This document shows, in pieces, positions 18,008-27,470 of a DNA stretch of 64,000 nucleotides. Source of the DNA: Alkalimarinus coralli (GTDB taxonomy: Bacteria; Pseudomonadota; Gammaproteobacteria; Pseudomonadales; Oleiphilaceae); NCBI RefSeq assembly GCF_023650515.1, contig NZ_CP096016.1, positions 1,822,001 to 1,886,000 of the forward strand, in the 5' to 3' direction. The notes under the pieces were generated by a model. It made no database searches and was not told where the DNA came from. It was given only the letters and a program-made list of their open reading frames with translations. Position 1 is the stretch's first letter; every line of letters begins with the position of its first letter. Position numbers and translations under genes: made by a program.

Positions 18008-20188
18008 TTAACCAGCTAATTTAGCCTTCAACTCAATACGGCGACGGTGAAGAACGGGTTCGGTATAGCCATTTGGCTGTTTAGTACCCTCAATCACCAA
18101 CTCAACAGCAGCCTGAAACGCCACGCTGTCGTCAAAGTTTCCAGCCATCTTGATGTAATTTGGATCATTCGCGTTTTGACGATCAACAACACCCGCCATA
18201 CGCTTCATTGTTTCCATTACCTGCTCTTCTGAACACACACCATGTCTTAACCAGTTGGCCATATGCTGAGATGAAATACGCAACGTCGCGCGATCTTCCA
18301 TTAAGCCTACATCATTGATATCTGGCACTTTAGAGCAACCAACACCGGCGTCAATCCAGCGAACAACATAACCAAGAATACCTTGAGCATTGTTATCCAG
18401 TTCTTTTTGGATTTCCTCAGCCGTCAGCACACCTGGATCTTCCATAACCGGAATATTCAAAATGGCATCGACTGACGCATGCTCTCGAGACTTAAGCGCA
18501 TCCTGAGTCTTAAACACGTCAACCTGATGATAATGAACCGCATGAAGTGCAGCAGCAGTTGGAGAAGGAACCCAGGCAGTGTTAGCACCTGCTTTAGGGT
18601 GAGCAATCTTCTGCTCCATCATCATTCCCATCTCATCCGGGATCGGCCACATGCCCTTGCCGATTTGAGCACGCCCTTGAAGCCCTGTTTCAAGACCTGT
18701 ATCAACGTTCCAATCCTCGTAGGCATTGATCCATTCCTGCTGCTTCATAACAGTCTTTGGAATAATAACGCCAGCTTCCATTGACGTATGAATCTCATCG
18801 CCAGTACGATCCAGGAACCCGGTGTTAATAAAGACAACGCGATCTTTAGCAGCACGGATACACTCTTTAAGGTTAACAGTGGTACGGCGCTCTTCGTCCA
18901 TTATCCCCATTTTCATGGTGAATCGTGGCAATTCGAGTGCATCTTCAACACGGCCAAACAACTCATTGGCAAATGCCACTTCTTCTGGCCCATGCATTTT
19001 TGGCTTAACAATATTCACCGAACCTGTCGTAGAGTTCTTAACAGGCGAGTTGCCTTTTAGGTCATGAATAGCGATAAGTGTTGTGAACATGCCATCCATT
19101 ATACCTTCAGGCACTTCATTTCCTTCGCTATCAAGAATCGCAGGGTTAGTCATTAAGTGGCCGACATTACGGACAAACAGCATTGAGCGCCCTTTGACTG
19201 TAAATACATTTCCGTCTAAGCCAGTATACTCACGGTCGGCATTCATGCGGCGAGTAAATGTTTTTCCGCCCTTTGTAACTTCTTCTTCAAGGTTACCCTG
19301 CATTAAGCCGAGCCAGTTACTGTACACAACGACCTTATCTTCAGCATCAACTGCTGCGACAGAGTCTTCACAATCCATAATGGTTGTTAAAGCAGCTTCC
19401 ATCAATACATCTTTAACGCCTGCTGCATCCGTTTTACCGATTGGGCTATCCGCATCGATTTGAATCTCAAACCTTAATCCATTATTTTTAAGAAGAACTC
19501 CGGTTGGTGCTGCTGCATCACCCGTATAACCTTGCAGTTTACCCTCTTCTTTCAAGCCTACTGTAGATCCATCATTGAGCGTCACCGCCAATTTGCCATC
19601 TACAACTGCATACTTTGTGCTGTCTTTATGTGATCCACTTTCCAACGGGGCAGCCTGATCAAGAAAGTCACGCGCATAGGCAATAACTTTATTACCACGA
19701 ACGGGGTTATAGCCCTGCCCTTTTTCCGCGCCATCTTCCTCAGGAATTGCATTGGTGCCATATAGACCGTCATACAAAGAACCCCAGCGTGCGTTTGCAG
19801 CGTTCAACGCAAAGCGAGCATTCATTACTGGTACAACGAGCTGAGGACCCGCCATTTCGGCGATTTCCGGCTCAACATTCTGCGTCGTCGCTTCAAACGC
19901 TTCACCTTCTGGCAGCAAATAACCGATCTCTTGTAAAAATCCTTTATACTCTGCTGCGTTGTGTGGCTGGCCTTTACGCTCCTGGTGATATGCATCGATC
20001 TTTGCCTGAAGCTCATCACGCTTGGCTAACAAGGCTTTATTTTTTGGAGCAAGATCCTTAACGATTGCGTCAAACTCTGACCAAAATTTGTCTGCATCAA
20101 CTCCAGTTCCCGGAATAGCCTTTTCATTAACAAAGTCATAAAGAACTTTTGCGACCTGTAGGCCACCAACTTGAACACGTGCTGTCAT
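18008..20188 (-). CDS. glcB: malate synthase G
   Basis: Condenses glyoxylate and acetyl-CoA to malate, the second half of the glyoxylate bypass or of glycolate use. 726 residues, the monomeric G isoform size. Family marks: [88 protein letters not shown] and [21 protein letters not shown]. All blocks are intact. No isocitrate lyase gene is in the window. It is transcribed alone, with a long upstream region (20189-20495). Confidence 0.97.
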   Translation of the reverse strand: MTARVQVGGLQVAKVLYDFVNEKAIPGTGVDADKFWSEFDAIVKDLAPKNKALLAKRDELQAKIDAYHQERKGQPHNAAEYKGFLQEIGYLLPEGEAFEATTQNVEPEIAEMAGPQLVVPVMNARFALNAANARWGSLYDGLYGTNAIPEEDGAEKGQGYNPVRGNKVIAYARDFLDQAAPLESGSHKDSTKYAVVDGKLAVTLNDGSTVGLKEEGKLQGYTGDAAAPTGVLLKNNGLRFEIQIDADSPIGKTDAAGVKDVLMEAALTTIMDCEDSVAAVDAEDKVVVYSNWLGLMQGNLEEEVTKGGKTFTRRMNADREYTGLDGNVFTVKGRSMLFVRNVGHLMTNPAILDSEGNEVPEGIMDGMFTTLIAIHDLKGNSPVKNSTTGSVNIVKPKMHGPEEVAFANELFGRVEDALELPRFTMKMGIMDEERRTTVNLKECIRAAKDRVVFINTGFLDRTGDEIHTSMEAGVIIPKTVMKQQEWINAYEDWNVDTGLETGLQGRAQIGKGMWPIPDEMGMMMEQKIAHPKAGANTAWVPSPTAAALHAVHYHQVDVFKTQDALKSREHASVDAILNIPVMEDPGVLTAEEIQKELDNNAQGILGYVVRWIDAGVGCSKVPDINDVGLMEDRATLRISSQHMANWLRHGVCSEEQVMETMKRMAGVVDRQNANDPNYIKMAGNFDDSVAFQAAVELVIEGTKQPNGYTEPVLHRRRIELKAKLAG

Positions 20189-20453
20189 TTATCAAAGCCT
20201 CGATTATTTGCTTATACGGTTTACTAAAACCAGTTTTAAACTATCAATCTGAACTACTCGCAATGAACCAATATATAGCTGCTTTAATTTAAACAACCCA
20301 TATACGGCTACCAGACCGATAGTGCATTCAGTTCCGATACAATATGTTAGGGGGGCGAATTTTACACGAAACGAGCAACAAATCCTATAGATAGGCGAAC
20401 CACCCAGACAGTCTCATTGCTGCATAGTATGACTTTTTAACACTTAGAAACTA
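20189..20453 (-). promoter_or_regulatory. glcB upstream region
   Basis: About 265 bp between the glcB start and the tRNA-Glu terminator, presumably holding the glcB promoter on the minus strand. I see no strong palindrome, riboswitch-like motif or short gene. A G-run with GGGGGG near 20352 stands out but has no assigned role. Confidence 0.3.
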
Positions 20454-20487
20454 AAAAACCCGCATGACAGACATCATGCGGGTTTTT
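20454..20487 (-). terminator. terminator after tRNA-Glu
   Basis: AAAAACCCGCATGA and TCATGCGGGTTTTT form a 14-bp stem with a 6-base loop. On the minus strand it follows the tRNA 3' end by 8 bp and ends in a T-run. Confidence 0.88.
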
Positions 20488-20495
20488 AAAATAAG

Positions 20496-20571
20496 TGGCG
20501 TCCCCAAGGGGAGTCGAACCCCTGTTACCGCCGTGAAAGGGCGGTGTCCTAGGCCTCTAGACGATGGGGAC
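20496..20571 (-). tRNA. tRNA-Glu (UUC)
   Basis: 76 nt including an encoded CCA. Read on the minus strand it begins GTCCCCATCGTCTAGAGG, has the anticodon loop CCTTTCACG with anticodon TTC, a TTCGACT T-loop and ends GGGGACGCCA. It is nearly identical to E. coli tRNA-Glu. It stands alone, with its own terminator. U34 would be a client of MnmA. Confidence 0.97.
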
Positions 20572-20754
20572 GCAATCTTCCGAACGTCTTACCGAGTAAG
20601 GAAGCGCGCATTCTACCGTCAGTTTTTTTGTAGGTCAAGCCTATTTATGAATGCTTTCTGCACTCCATATATTTAATGTAAACATCTGTCTTTTCAAGAC
20701 ATTAGTCTATACTGACATACACACACTGTCATATATGAGAAAACGATTAAAAAT

Positions 20755-21540
20755 ATGTCTGCCACGGCTATCACCATCATTATTATTCTTATTATATTGG
20801 GATCAATTTCGCTCCTGTTTATTAGCCAAGCCCGCGAAAAAGCACGGATAGAAAAAATCAGAAAGACTAATGCGCTACAAGACCGCTATCGCAGAGTTCA
20901 ACGGCTGATAAACGAGATACCTCCTCAGTACCTTAATAAGGAACTGCGGGTGATGATTCTTGAACGGGGTATCGAAACCCTCAGTGAATTAGTGGCGCTC
21001 AAGCCCGACCCTACTATACAGTCAAACATCAAAAATGATCAGCAAGCATTAAAGACTGTTCAGGAGTCAACAGAAACACCAAAACCTGTCCCCATTAAGG
21101 ATGAAGCAACGTCTAAAGAAGTCAGTAAGTTGCTCGAACTCCTTTATCGATTTATAGAGCGGCAAAGAGCAACCAAGAAACTGGATAAATCAACAAGCAA
21201 TAAGTACCTTGCCTATATCAACTACCTAATATCAAAAGTGCGGGCAGATCTTGCAATCACAAAAGCAAAAGAGGCCCAAAAAAATGGGAAGCTAAGGGTT
21301 GCAATTCACAACTATCATAATGCCATATCAGAAATGATGCGTATTAAAGATAACCCTCTCGCAATCAAAGCACTGACAGGCTATAAAGCTAAAATTAAAC
21401 AGCTCGAAGAGGCGGCTGAAAAAGAAGGTAAGGAAGGCACCGTTAACCCGGAAGCAGAAAAAGAGTCGCTAAATAAAGAGTGGGACGATTATTTGGACAA
21501 GGACGACGATTGGCAAAAAAAGAACGCATATGACGATTAG
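20755..21540 (+). CDS. membrane-anchored coiled-coil protein of unknown function
   Basis: A 261-residue protein. Residues 4-25 (TAITIIIILIILGSISLLFI) are a single N-terminal membrane segment; the rest is charged and helical with several probable coiled coils (30-60, 120-150, 160-200). A repeat-like part, RADLAITKAKEAQKNGKLRVAIHNYHNAISEM, looks like one TPR-type helix pair. The C-terminus is very acidic (DDYLDKDDDW). No enzyme motif is seen. It lies 157 bp before the hybrid kinase gene on the same strand, so a role linked to that sensor is possible but unproven. Confidence 0.75.
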   Translation: MSATAITIIIILIILGSISLLFISQAREKARIEKIRKTNALQDRYRRVQRLINEIPPQYLNKELRVMILERGIETLSELVALKPDPTIQSNIKNDQQALKTVQESTETPKPVPIKDEATSKEVSKLLELLYRFIERQRATKKLDKSTSNKYLAYINYLISKVRADLAITKAKEAQKNGKLRVAIHNYHNAISEMMRIKDNPLAIKALTGYKAKIKQLEEAAEKEGKEGTVNPEAEKESLNKEWDDYLDKDDDWQKKNAYDD

Positions 21541-21696
21541 TTCACCTAGATATATTTTCTGCACATATTTACAATCAATTGAGCGACCTATTTGTACTTA
21601 GAATAAATTTAAACCCCTACTCGGCATTCAAACAGAGTCGAGGCAACATAGCAGGACTCTCATGGACGATAATAAGCCAATAGGATCAAGTGTTAA

Positions 21697-24078
21697 GTGA
21701 AAATAAACTTATCTAACAGACTTTCATTCAAGCTAGCCAGAAATACAGTCTTGGTTGCTTTGCTGCTGGGCATGATTCTAAATTTGTTCCAGGTGCTGTT
21801 GGATTACCTAAATGAAAAAAACGCACTAGACCAGGACATTCAAGCTCTAATCACCATCAGCCATACACCTGCGTCTCAAATTGCTTATAACATCGACTCT
21901 CGCCTGGCAGAAGAGCTACTTGATGGTCTATTAAAACACCCGTCGATTATCGAAGCAGAAATAATTGATACTGATAACCGCATACTGGCAAGAAAGCACC
22001 GGCAGTTAACAGACTCTTCATACCGATGGCTAAGCGATGTTTTATTTGACCCGACACGTAACTACGCAACAAGACTGGCGGTGCAGCAGTTATCGGATGT
22101 TGACCTGGGGAACCTGAATGTCGTTGTTGATACCTACCCTGCTGGAACTGCATTTCTGAAACGGGCCGCATTTACCTTAATATCCGGCTTTATCAAGAGT
22201 CTGGCCCTTTCAGCCTTACTTCTGTTTGTATTCTACCTGATGCTAACCAAGCCATTATTGAAGGTAATCAACTCCGTTAGTGAAGTTGACCCGGAAACCC
22301 CCGAAAAGGTTCGTTTACCTGTTCCTAAAGGGCACCAATATGACGAAATCGGCATTCTTGTAGAGAGCACAAACGACCATCTACAAACTATCGAGCGAAG
22401 CCTTCAACTGGTTAGGAAAACCGAATCAAGACTTAAGAACTATTCAGAGCAGTTAGAGCAAATTGTTGAGACAAGAACCCGTGAACTCTCAGACAAAAAC
22501 GATCAACTTATTAAAAGTAATCAGGAACTGGTTGTAGCGAAAGAAGAAGCGGTCAGAAGAGCAACCGCTCGCGCAGACTTCCTTGCCAATATGAGCCATG
22601 AAATAAGAACGCCGTTTAACGGCGTCTTGGGTATGATCAGTTTAACCATGGAAGAGCCACTAAGTGACCGACAAAAGCGACAACTCGATGTTGCCTACAA
22701 TTCTGGCGTGTCCCTGTTAGACCTTTTAAATGACATTCTCGATATATCGAAAGTAGAAGCAGGAAAGCTAACCCTCGAAACCATCAGTTTTGACTTGAGG
22801 CACACCATAGAAGAGGTCTCAAGTTTACTTGCACAAAATGCCCACGCCAAACACATCGACCTGGCGCTCGACATTGACCCTGCCTTCCCGGAAGCTGTTT
22901 ATGGGGACCCAACCCGCATAAGACAGGTGGTCAGCAATTTGACGGGCAATGCCATTAAATTTACTGAAAGCGGAATAGTTACAATTAAGCTATACCAAGA
23001 GAACGCGAATGTTGTTATTCAAGTGATCGATACTGGCATCGGCATATCCCCCGATGCAATGGAGAAAATATTTGCGCCATTCTCACAGGCATACTCTGAC
23101 ACGACACGAAAGTATGGAGGCACAGGCCTAGGCCTGGCTCTTTGCCGACAACTTGTAACACATATGCAAGGAAAGTTAACAGTCGAGTCTGTGGAAGGTA
23201 AAGGAAGTTGTTTTACTACCAAAATCCCACTTGAAATAGATATCAACACAAGTCAGGCGGCAGTAAACAAACAGCTGAAATCCTATAGCCTAGAAGTAAT
23301 ATACCAAGAGGATAATGCTCAATTCTCATACCTGATAAAACAGCTTCATTACTGGGAGCTGGATACAAAAGTAATCACGTATCAAAATACCAAGGCGCTT
23401 AGTTCTCAAGATATCACCATCGATAACCCCAAGCAGACACTGGTATTGATCGATGAACCCGAAGTATCAAAAACGGTAAGTGATGCCGTTTCGTCTAAAC
23501 AAGTGATACTTATATCTGGTAAAAACTATGCAGCAAACAAAGATAGTCAGCACCGTATATTCTACGGGGCTCATTTGCACTCCCCTTATAGTCGCGCTAA
23601 TTTAGAAAAGACATTACTCAAGACTATCGGGCTTGAAGCTAATGCCCCCCAGTCAAGTAGCACTGGTAATACCGTGACAGCACAGGGGCACTCTATACTC
23701 TTGGTAGAAGACAATCAGGTCAACCAAATGGTTGCCAAGGCAATACTTACAAAGCTGGGTTATCAAGTCATGATTGCTTTCAATGGCCAGGAAGCCGTAG
23801 ACCTAATAAAGTCCCACGCGTTTGATGCCGTACTGATGGATTGCCATATGCCTATCATGGATGGGTACGAGGCAACCAGGTACATAAGATCCGAGCTAAG
23901 AAAAGAAAGCCTTCCTATCATTGCGGTTACCGCTAACGTGATGCACGGGGACAGAGAGAAGTGCTATAGCGCTGGTATGGATGACTATATCACCAAACCT
24001 TACGAGCGCCATGTGTTGCTTGAAGTCTTAAAAAAATGGATCGAAAAACCTGAAAACGCGAACGAAAATACCGCTTGA
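21697..24078 (+). CDS. hybrid sensor histidine kinase
   Basis: A 793-residue membrane kinase. Membrane segments at about 15-36 and 160-183 bracket a periplasmic sensor region of some 120 residues; a short HAMP-like linker and a coiled coil (245-290) follow. The HisKA box FLANMSHEIRTPFNGVLGM has the phospho-accepting H301; the ATPase boxes are NLTGNAIKFTESG, DTGIGI and GGTGLGLALC. Residues about 530-650 look like a receiver without a clear phospho-aspartate. The C-terminal receiver has ED, D715 in LMDCHMPIMDGY, T-A-N and K in ITKPY. There is no Hpt domain. The GTG start at 21697 follows an AGGA. The cognate partner is not encoded beside it; GacA (43.3 kb) is one candidate. Confidence 0.9.
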   Translation: MKINLSNRLSFKLARNTVLVALLLGMILNLFQVLLDYLNEKNALDQDIQALITISHTPASQIAYNIDSRLAEELLDGLLKHPSIIEAEIIDTDNRILARKHRQLTDSSYRWLSDVLFDPTRNYATRLAVQQLSDVDLGNLNVVVDTYPAGTAFLKRAAFTLISGFIKSLALSALLLFVFYLMLTKPLLKVINSVSEVDPETPEKVRLPVPKGHQYDEIGILVESTNDHLQTIERSLQLVRKTESRLKNYSEQLEQIVETRTRELSDKNDQLIKSNQELVVAKEEAVRRATARADFLANMSHEIRTPFNGVLGMISLTMEEPLSDRQKRQLDVAYNSGVSLLDLLNDILDISKVEAGKLTLETISFDLRHTIEEVSSLLAQNAHAKHIDLALDIDPAFPEAVYGDPTRIRQVVSNLTGNAIKFTESGIVTIKLYQENANVVIQVIDTGIGISPDAMEKIFAPFSQAYSDTTRKYGGTGLGLALCRQLVTHMQGKLTVESVEGKGSCFTTKIPLEIDINTSQAAVNKQLKSYSLEVIYQEDNAQFSYLIKQLHYWELDTKVITYQNTKALSSQDITIDNPKQTLVLIDEPEVSKTVSDAVSSKQVILISGKNYAANKDSQHRIFYGAHLHSPYSRANLEKTLLKTIGLEANAPQSSSTGNTVTAQGHSILLVEDNQVNQMVAKAILTKLGYQVMIAFNGQEAVDLIKSHAFDAVLMDCHMPIMDGYEATRYIRSELRKESLPIIAVTANVMHGDREKCYSAGMDDYITKPYERHVLLEVLKKWIEKPENANENTA

Positions 24079-24113
24079 TTCAAGTTATCCTGTCTCACCG
24101 TTCTTTTAAACGC

Positions 24114-25103
24114 TCAGCTTCCTTGACATAGCTGGCTAACGTCTTCGCCTATTTCGGTACGCTTGTGAATGGCGGGAACCAGCTCTTCATATACCAGCTC
24201 TTGAACCACCTTCGAAACAGGCATTTCGAGATGCCCTACGCCTCTGAGAGGAATGTTCCGCGCATGCTTTAGTATCGGGCTGTCTTGTGGTGAAACTATG
24301 CTATCGTGATAGCTAAATATTGAAACCGTTGGCACCAATGCGGTCTGCCCCTCATGCAGATTCAGGTTGGCCAACCATTTGTTTGACCAGCGCTTCATCT
24401 GTCTGAGGTGTCGGCCCAAAAAGAAAACGGTATCGGCAATTGTGGTGCCATGATGAGGTGTACCCAGTGTAATGAGTTTTTCAACACGCTTATCACCTCC
24501 CCTGTTGTATATATAGTTGCGGGAAACCAGCCCCCCCATGCTATGAGCAACAATCACGACTTTTTCAGTCTTTGTCTCTGAGCAGATCTGTTCAACTCTT
24601 TTAGCAAGTTTATTTGAGAATTTTTCTATATCGCCAAACAAGGGTGGGTCCAATGTCACACTATACGTACGGGTAAACCCTCTTTTACTTAAGTAGCGCT
24701 TCATCGGCACCCAGAAGGCTGAGTTGCAGAAAAAACCATGTACAAGTAAAACAGGTACATCATCATGACTTCCTTTATTACTTTGCAGATGCTCTTTTAA
24801 CCATTGAAATGCTGCCAAAGGTGTTAAGAACAGGTACAACACCATAGAAAAGGAAATTTCACCAAACACGAGGCGCAATGTTTCTTTAAATTGAATACGC
24901 ATATCTTCGGGTCGGTGTGATCGCGCAAACCACGCAATTGCAAAAATATAGCTGAAGATAACAACATGAATAAGAATAATAAATGAGAACAGAATCAACG
25001 GAATGAAGTAGAGCGGTACCTTTTCATCATAAAGGTACACTCCAAGCGAGCCTAAAAAAAATGACCCTACGGAAACGATTACCAAGAAAAGCAAAGCCAG
25101 CAT
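24114..25103 (-). CDS. membrane-anchored alpha/beta-hydrolase (lipase/esterase family)
   Basis: A 329-residue protein with two N-terminal hydrophobic segments (about 1-24 and 32-60) and possibly a third (82-100), then a hydrolase domain from about residue 115. The oxyanion region is LLVHGFFCNSAFW; the nucleophile elbow VAHSMGGLV places the serine at 188; D in FSYHDSIVSP and H in GVGHLEMPVS probably complete the triad. LGTPHHGT is typical of the lipase/PGAP1-like group. Substrate unknown. It converges with the hybrid kinase gene and is not part of the downstream reductase unit. Confidence 0.85.
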   Translation of the reverse strand: MLALLFLVIVSVGSFFLGSLGVYLYDEKVPLYFIPLILFSFIILIHVVIFSYIFAIAWFARSHRPEDMRIQFKETLRLVFGEISFSMVLYLFLTPLAAFQWLKEHLQSNKGSHDDVPVLLVHGFFCNSAFWVPMKRYLSKRGFTRTYSVTLDPPLFGDIEKFSNKLAKRVEQICSETKTEKVVIVAHSMGGLVSRNYIYNRGGDKRVEKLITLGTPHHGTTIADTVFFLGRHLRQMKRWSNKWLANLNLHEGQTALVPTVSIFSYHDSIVSPQDSPILKHARNIPLRGVGHLEMPVSKVVQELVYEELVPAIHKRTEIGEDVSQLCQGS

Positions 25104-25328
25104 AATTCAGTCCGCCATACAACACAATTGGGGCTCATATCAGAAACGCTTTATCTAACACATTTACACAGATATTAAGCCAACAGAATAAATGTACATT
25201 TGTACACTATCAGTAATTATATCGCAGATAAAATATTGATCACATATTTTGTGACGTTGATATACTTTTTACACTACAATTCAGACAGCTTGAGTTCCAC
25301 CATGCCTGCCAATTGAATATAGACGAAG
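25104..25328. promoter_or_regulatory. intergenic region with two small dyads
   Basis: Upstream region of the hydrolase gene. It holds ATGTACAT followed at once by TTGTACAC (25192-25207) and the dyad TCACATATTTTGTGA (25240-25254). The latter has CRP-like half-sites in the wrong order for CRP. No further gene is seen here. Confidence 0.3.
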
Positions 25329-25367
25329 CCACCATGCACAACCGGGTTTACAAGCCATGCATGGTGG
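25329..25367 (-). terminator. hairpin after the aldehyde reductase gene
   Basis: CCACCATGCA and TGCATGGTGG form perfect 10-bp arms with a 19-base loop, just past the reductase stop codon on the minus strand. There is no T-run, so it may be a 3' stabiliser. Confidence 0.5.
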
Positions 25368-25375
25368 TGCGCCTT

Positions 25376-26533
25376 CTATAGCGCGGCTTTAAGAATCTCA
25401 AGGCTGACCTCTGGAGTAATATCTTTATACTCACCCAGTGCAACCATTCCATGTTCTGTTAACTTAGCGACAATGTTTTCCAGATCAGTCCCTTCCACCC
25501 CCACATCAGACAGCCGGGTCGGAACGTTCATTTGGCGGAAAAATGATTCGGTTTGAGCAATAGCGTTATCAATCCGCTCGCTCTCGCTACCCTCATTTAT
25601 GCCCCAGACACGATCAGCATACTGCAGAAGCTTCTCTTTTTTGGCCTCTCTTCGAACCTTCATAACAGCAGGCAATACAATAGACAACGTTCTAGCATGA
25701 TCAACACCATACGCGCCGGTTAACTCATGCCCAATCATATGGGTTGCCCAGTCTTGAGGAACCCCTGCTCCGATTAGCCCATTCAACGCCAGTGTTGCAG
25801 ACCACATAATGTTTGACCGTACATTCAGGTCACTTTTTAACTCTTCAGAGAGCGCCTTCGGCCCTTCTTCAATTAGTGTTAGTAACAACCCTTCAGAAAT
25901 TCTGTCCTGCACTTTTGCGTCGACCGAGTAGGTCAAATACTGCTCCATTGTATGAACGAACGCGTCCACAACGCCGTTGCTAATCTGCCGGTCAGACAGT
26001 GACAAGGTGACGGAAGGGTCCAGCACCGCAAAAAGAGGCCTGACCAAAGGGCTTGCAAAAGGTAGTTTGTTACCCTCTCGTGTTACCACAGCTCCAGTAT
26101 TTGTTTCCGACCCCGTTGCTGGCAACGTAAGTACAGCGCCAATAGGAAGTGCTTTGGTGATTTTTACCTGTTTTGCAACGATATCCCAAGGGTCACCGGT
26201 CTCATACATAGCCGCAGCTGCAATAAACTTCGTACCATCGACAACTGAACCGCCGCCAACGGCCAACAAGAAATCTACTTTGTGTTCTTTGATAAGGTCT
26301 AACGCTTTAATGAGCGTATCGTAATTCGGGTTTGGCTCAATCCCTGAAAACTCACACCACTTATGGCCTTCAAGTGCTTTAGAGACCTGTTCATACACGC
26401 CATTACTTTTTATTGACCCGCCGCCATAAGTAACAAGTACACTTGCGTTTGCAGGGATTTCCTTAGCAATGGAACTCAGTTGACCTTCGCCAAAATAAAT
26501 TTTAGTTGGGTTATGAAATGTGAAATTTAACAT
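25376..26533 (-). CDS. yqhD: iron-containing alcohol dehydrogenase, YqhD-like aldehyde reductase
   Basis: A 385-residue group III metal-dependent alcohol dehydrogenase of the YqhD type, an NADPH-dependent reductase of short aldehydes, including methylglyoxal and lipid-peroxidation products in E. coli. Marks: NPTKIYFGEGQL start, the nucleotide-binding YGGGSIKSNGVY and AVGGGSVVDGTKFIA, and metal ligands in DAFVHTMEQYLT (about D195, H199) and HMIGHELTGAYGVDHARTLS. It lies 73 bp after the DJ-1 family gene on the same strand, opposite a LysR regulator. In E. coli the regulator of yqhD is of the AraC family, so the control here differs. Confidence 0.9.
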   Translation of the reverse strand: MLNFTFHNPTKIYFGEGQLSSIAKEIPANASVLVTYGGGSIKSNGVYEQVSKALEGHKWCEFSGIEPNPNYDTLIKALDLIKEHKVDFLLAVGGGSVVDGTKFIAAAAMYETGDPWDIVAKQVKITKALPIGAVLTLPATGSETNTGAVVTREGNKLPFASPLVRPLFAVLDPSVTLSLSDRQISNGVVDAFVHTMEQYLTYSVDAKVQDRISEGLLLTLIEEGPKALSEELKSDLNVRSNIMWSATLALNGLIGAGVPQDWATHMIGHELTGAYGVDHARTLSIVLPAVMKVRREAKKEKLLQYADRVWGINEGSESERIDNAIAQTESFFRQMNVPTRLSDVGVEGTDLENIVAKLTEHGMVALGEYKDITPEVSLEILKAAL

Positions 26534-26606
26534 AGTTATTTCCTAACAGTATCCTTATAAAGCCATGAGTGGCATAAAGCCGTATCAAGTCCGCCTTGAT
26601 TGATCG

Positions 26607-27305
26607 CTATCGCTTAGCTATCTTGTCCAATAATTTTTCGGCGACTAATGCCGACGATGCCGGGTTTTGGCCACTAATAATCAGACCATCTTGCAACGCA
26701 AATGCGCTCCAGTCATCACCTCGTTGGTAGTTAGCCCCCCGTTTTTTTAACTCATCTTCCAAAAGAAATGGCACGACTTCAGTCAGCCCAACCGCCGCTT
26801 CTTCTGAATTGGAAAATCCTGTTACCGCTATGCCGTCAATCAGATAACTGCCGCCTTCATCTTTAACATTCAAAAATGCAGCTGTGGCATGACATACCGC
26901 TGATACGGGTTTGTTACTTTTTACAAAGTCGCTTATTAGCCGTATTGACTCCTGGTTATCTGTTAAGTCCCACAACGGGCCATGACCTCCAGGGTAAAAG
27001 ACCGCGTCATAATCATCCATACTTACCGCCGATAATTTCGCAGTGTTTTGAATCAATGCTTGTGCGTCACTATCTTTATAATATCTCTCTGTTGCCTCAG
27101 TTTGAGCATCAGCCGACTCACTCTTTGGATCAATCGGAGCTTTCCCTCCCGCAGGCGTCACTACAACCACCTCGGCACCCGCATCTTTAAATACGTAATA
27201 GGGGGCGGCAAACTCCTCAACCCAGAATCCGGTTTTATCGCCCGTATCACCTAGCTGATCGTGGGATGTTAGCACCATTAGTATGCGAGCTTGTTTGGAT
27301 TCCAT
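26607..27305 (-). CDS. DJ-1/PfpI-family protein, Hsp31/glyoxalase III-like
   Basis: A 232-residue class I glutamine-amidotransferase-like protein. The nucleophile C138 with H139 is in SAVCHATAAFL, and E30/E31 in GFWVEEFAAPYYVF supply the conserved acid. YPGGHGPLWDL and VVVVTPAGGKAPIDPKS are typical of the Hsp31/HchA-like branch, whose members degrade methylglyoxal without a cofactor or act as chaperones. Placement before a YqhD-like reductase makes a detoxification role of reactive aldehydes likely; the precise reaction is inferred. Its promoter region is shared with the divergent lysR gene. Confidence 0.85.
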   Translation of the reverse strand: MESKQARILMVLTSHDQLGDTGDKTGFWVEEFAAPYYVFKDAGAEVVVVTPAGGKAPIDPKSESADAQTEATERYYKDSDAQALIQNTAKLSAVSMDDYDAVFYPGGHGPLWDLTDNQESIRLISDFVKSNKPVSAVCHATAAFLNVKDEGGSYLIDGIAVTGFSNSEEAAVGLTEVVPFLLEDELKKRGANYQRGDDWSAFALQDGLIISGQNPASSALVAEKLLDKIAKR

Positions 27306-27385
27306 AATAATCTCCTATTACTCAGTTTGTATTCACGAAAACTAGTCTATGCATAAAACAGGATTCTAACAATGCACAAGAATTT

Positions 27386-27420
27386 GAAATAATTGTTTAA
27401 CTTTTTGATACAATTATTTC
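27386..27420. promoter_or_regulatory. 35-bp dyad in the divergent lysR/DJ-1 promoter
   Basis: GAAATAATTGT (27386-27396) and ACAATTATTTC (27410-27420) are perfect inverted arms with a 13-bp centre. It lies about 80 bp upstream of the DJ-1 gene and 50 bp upstream of lysR, where a LysR-type regulator would bind. That use is inferred from position and symmetry. Confidence 0.65.
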
Positions 27421-27470
27421 TTGCAGGACTAACTGTTAACGTAATTGGCGCTTATCGAGGAGATACCTGC

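Noticed and set aside
18047-20061. Several plus-strand open frames opposite glcB, up to 126 residues.
   Set aside because: They lie wholly within a strongly conserved gene on the other strand, have no ribosome sites and no recognisable domains.
25192-25254. TGTACA pairs and a TCACA/TGTGA dyad before the hydrolase gene, considered as CRP or quorum-sensing sites.
   Set aside because: The half-sites are in the reversed order for CRP, and single TGTACA hexamers are expected several times by chance in a window of this size.
27393-27470. Upstream extension of the LysR frame to 27393.
   Set aside because: It would run through the 35-bp dyad, and the GTG at 27471 has an excellent ribosome site and gives the normal LysR start.
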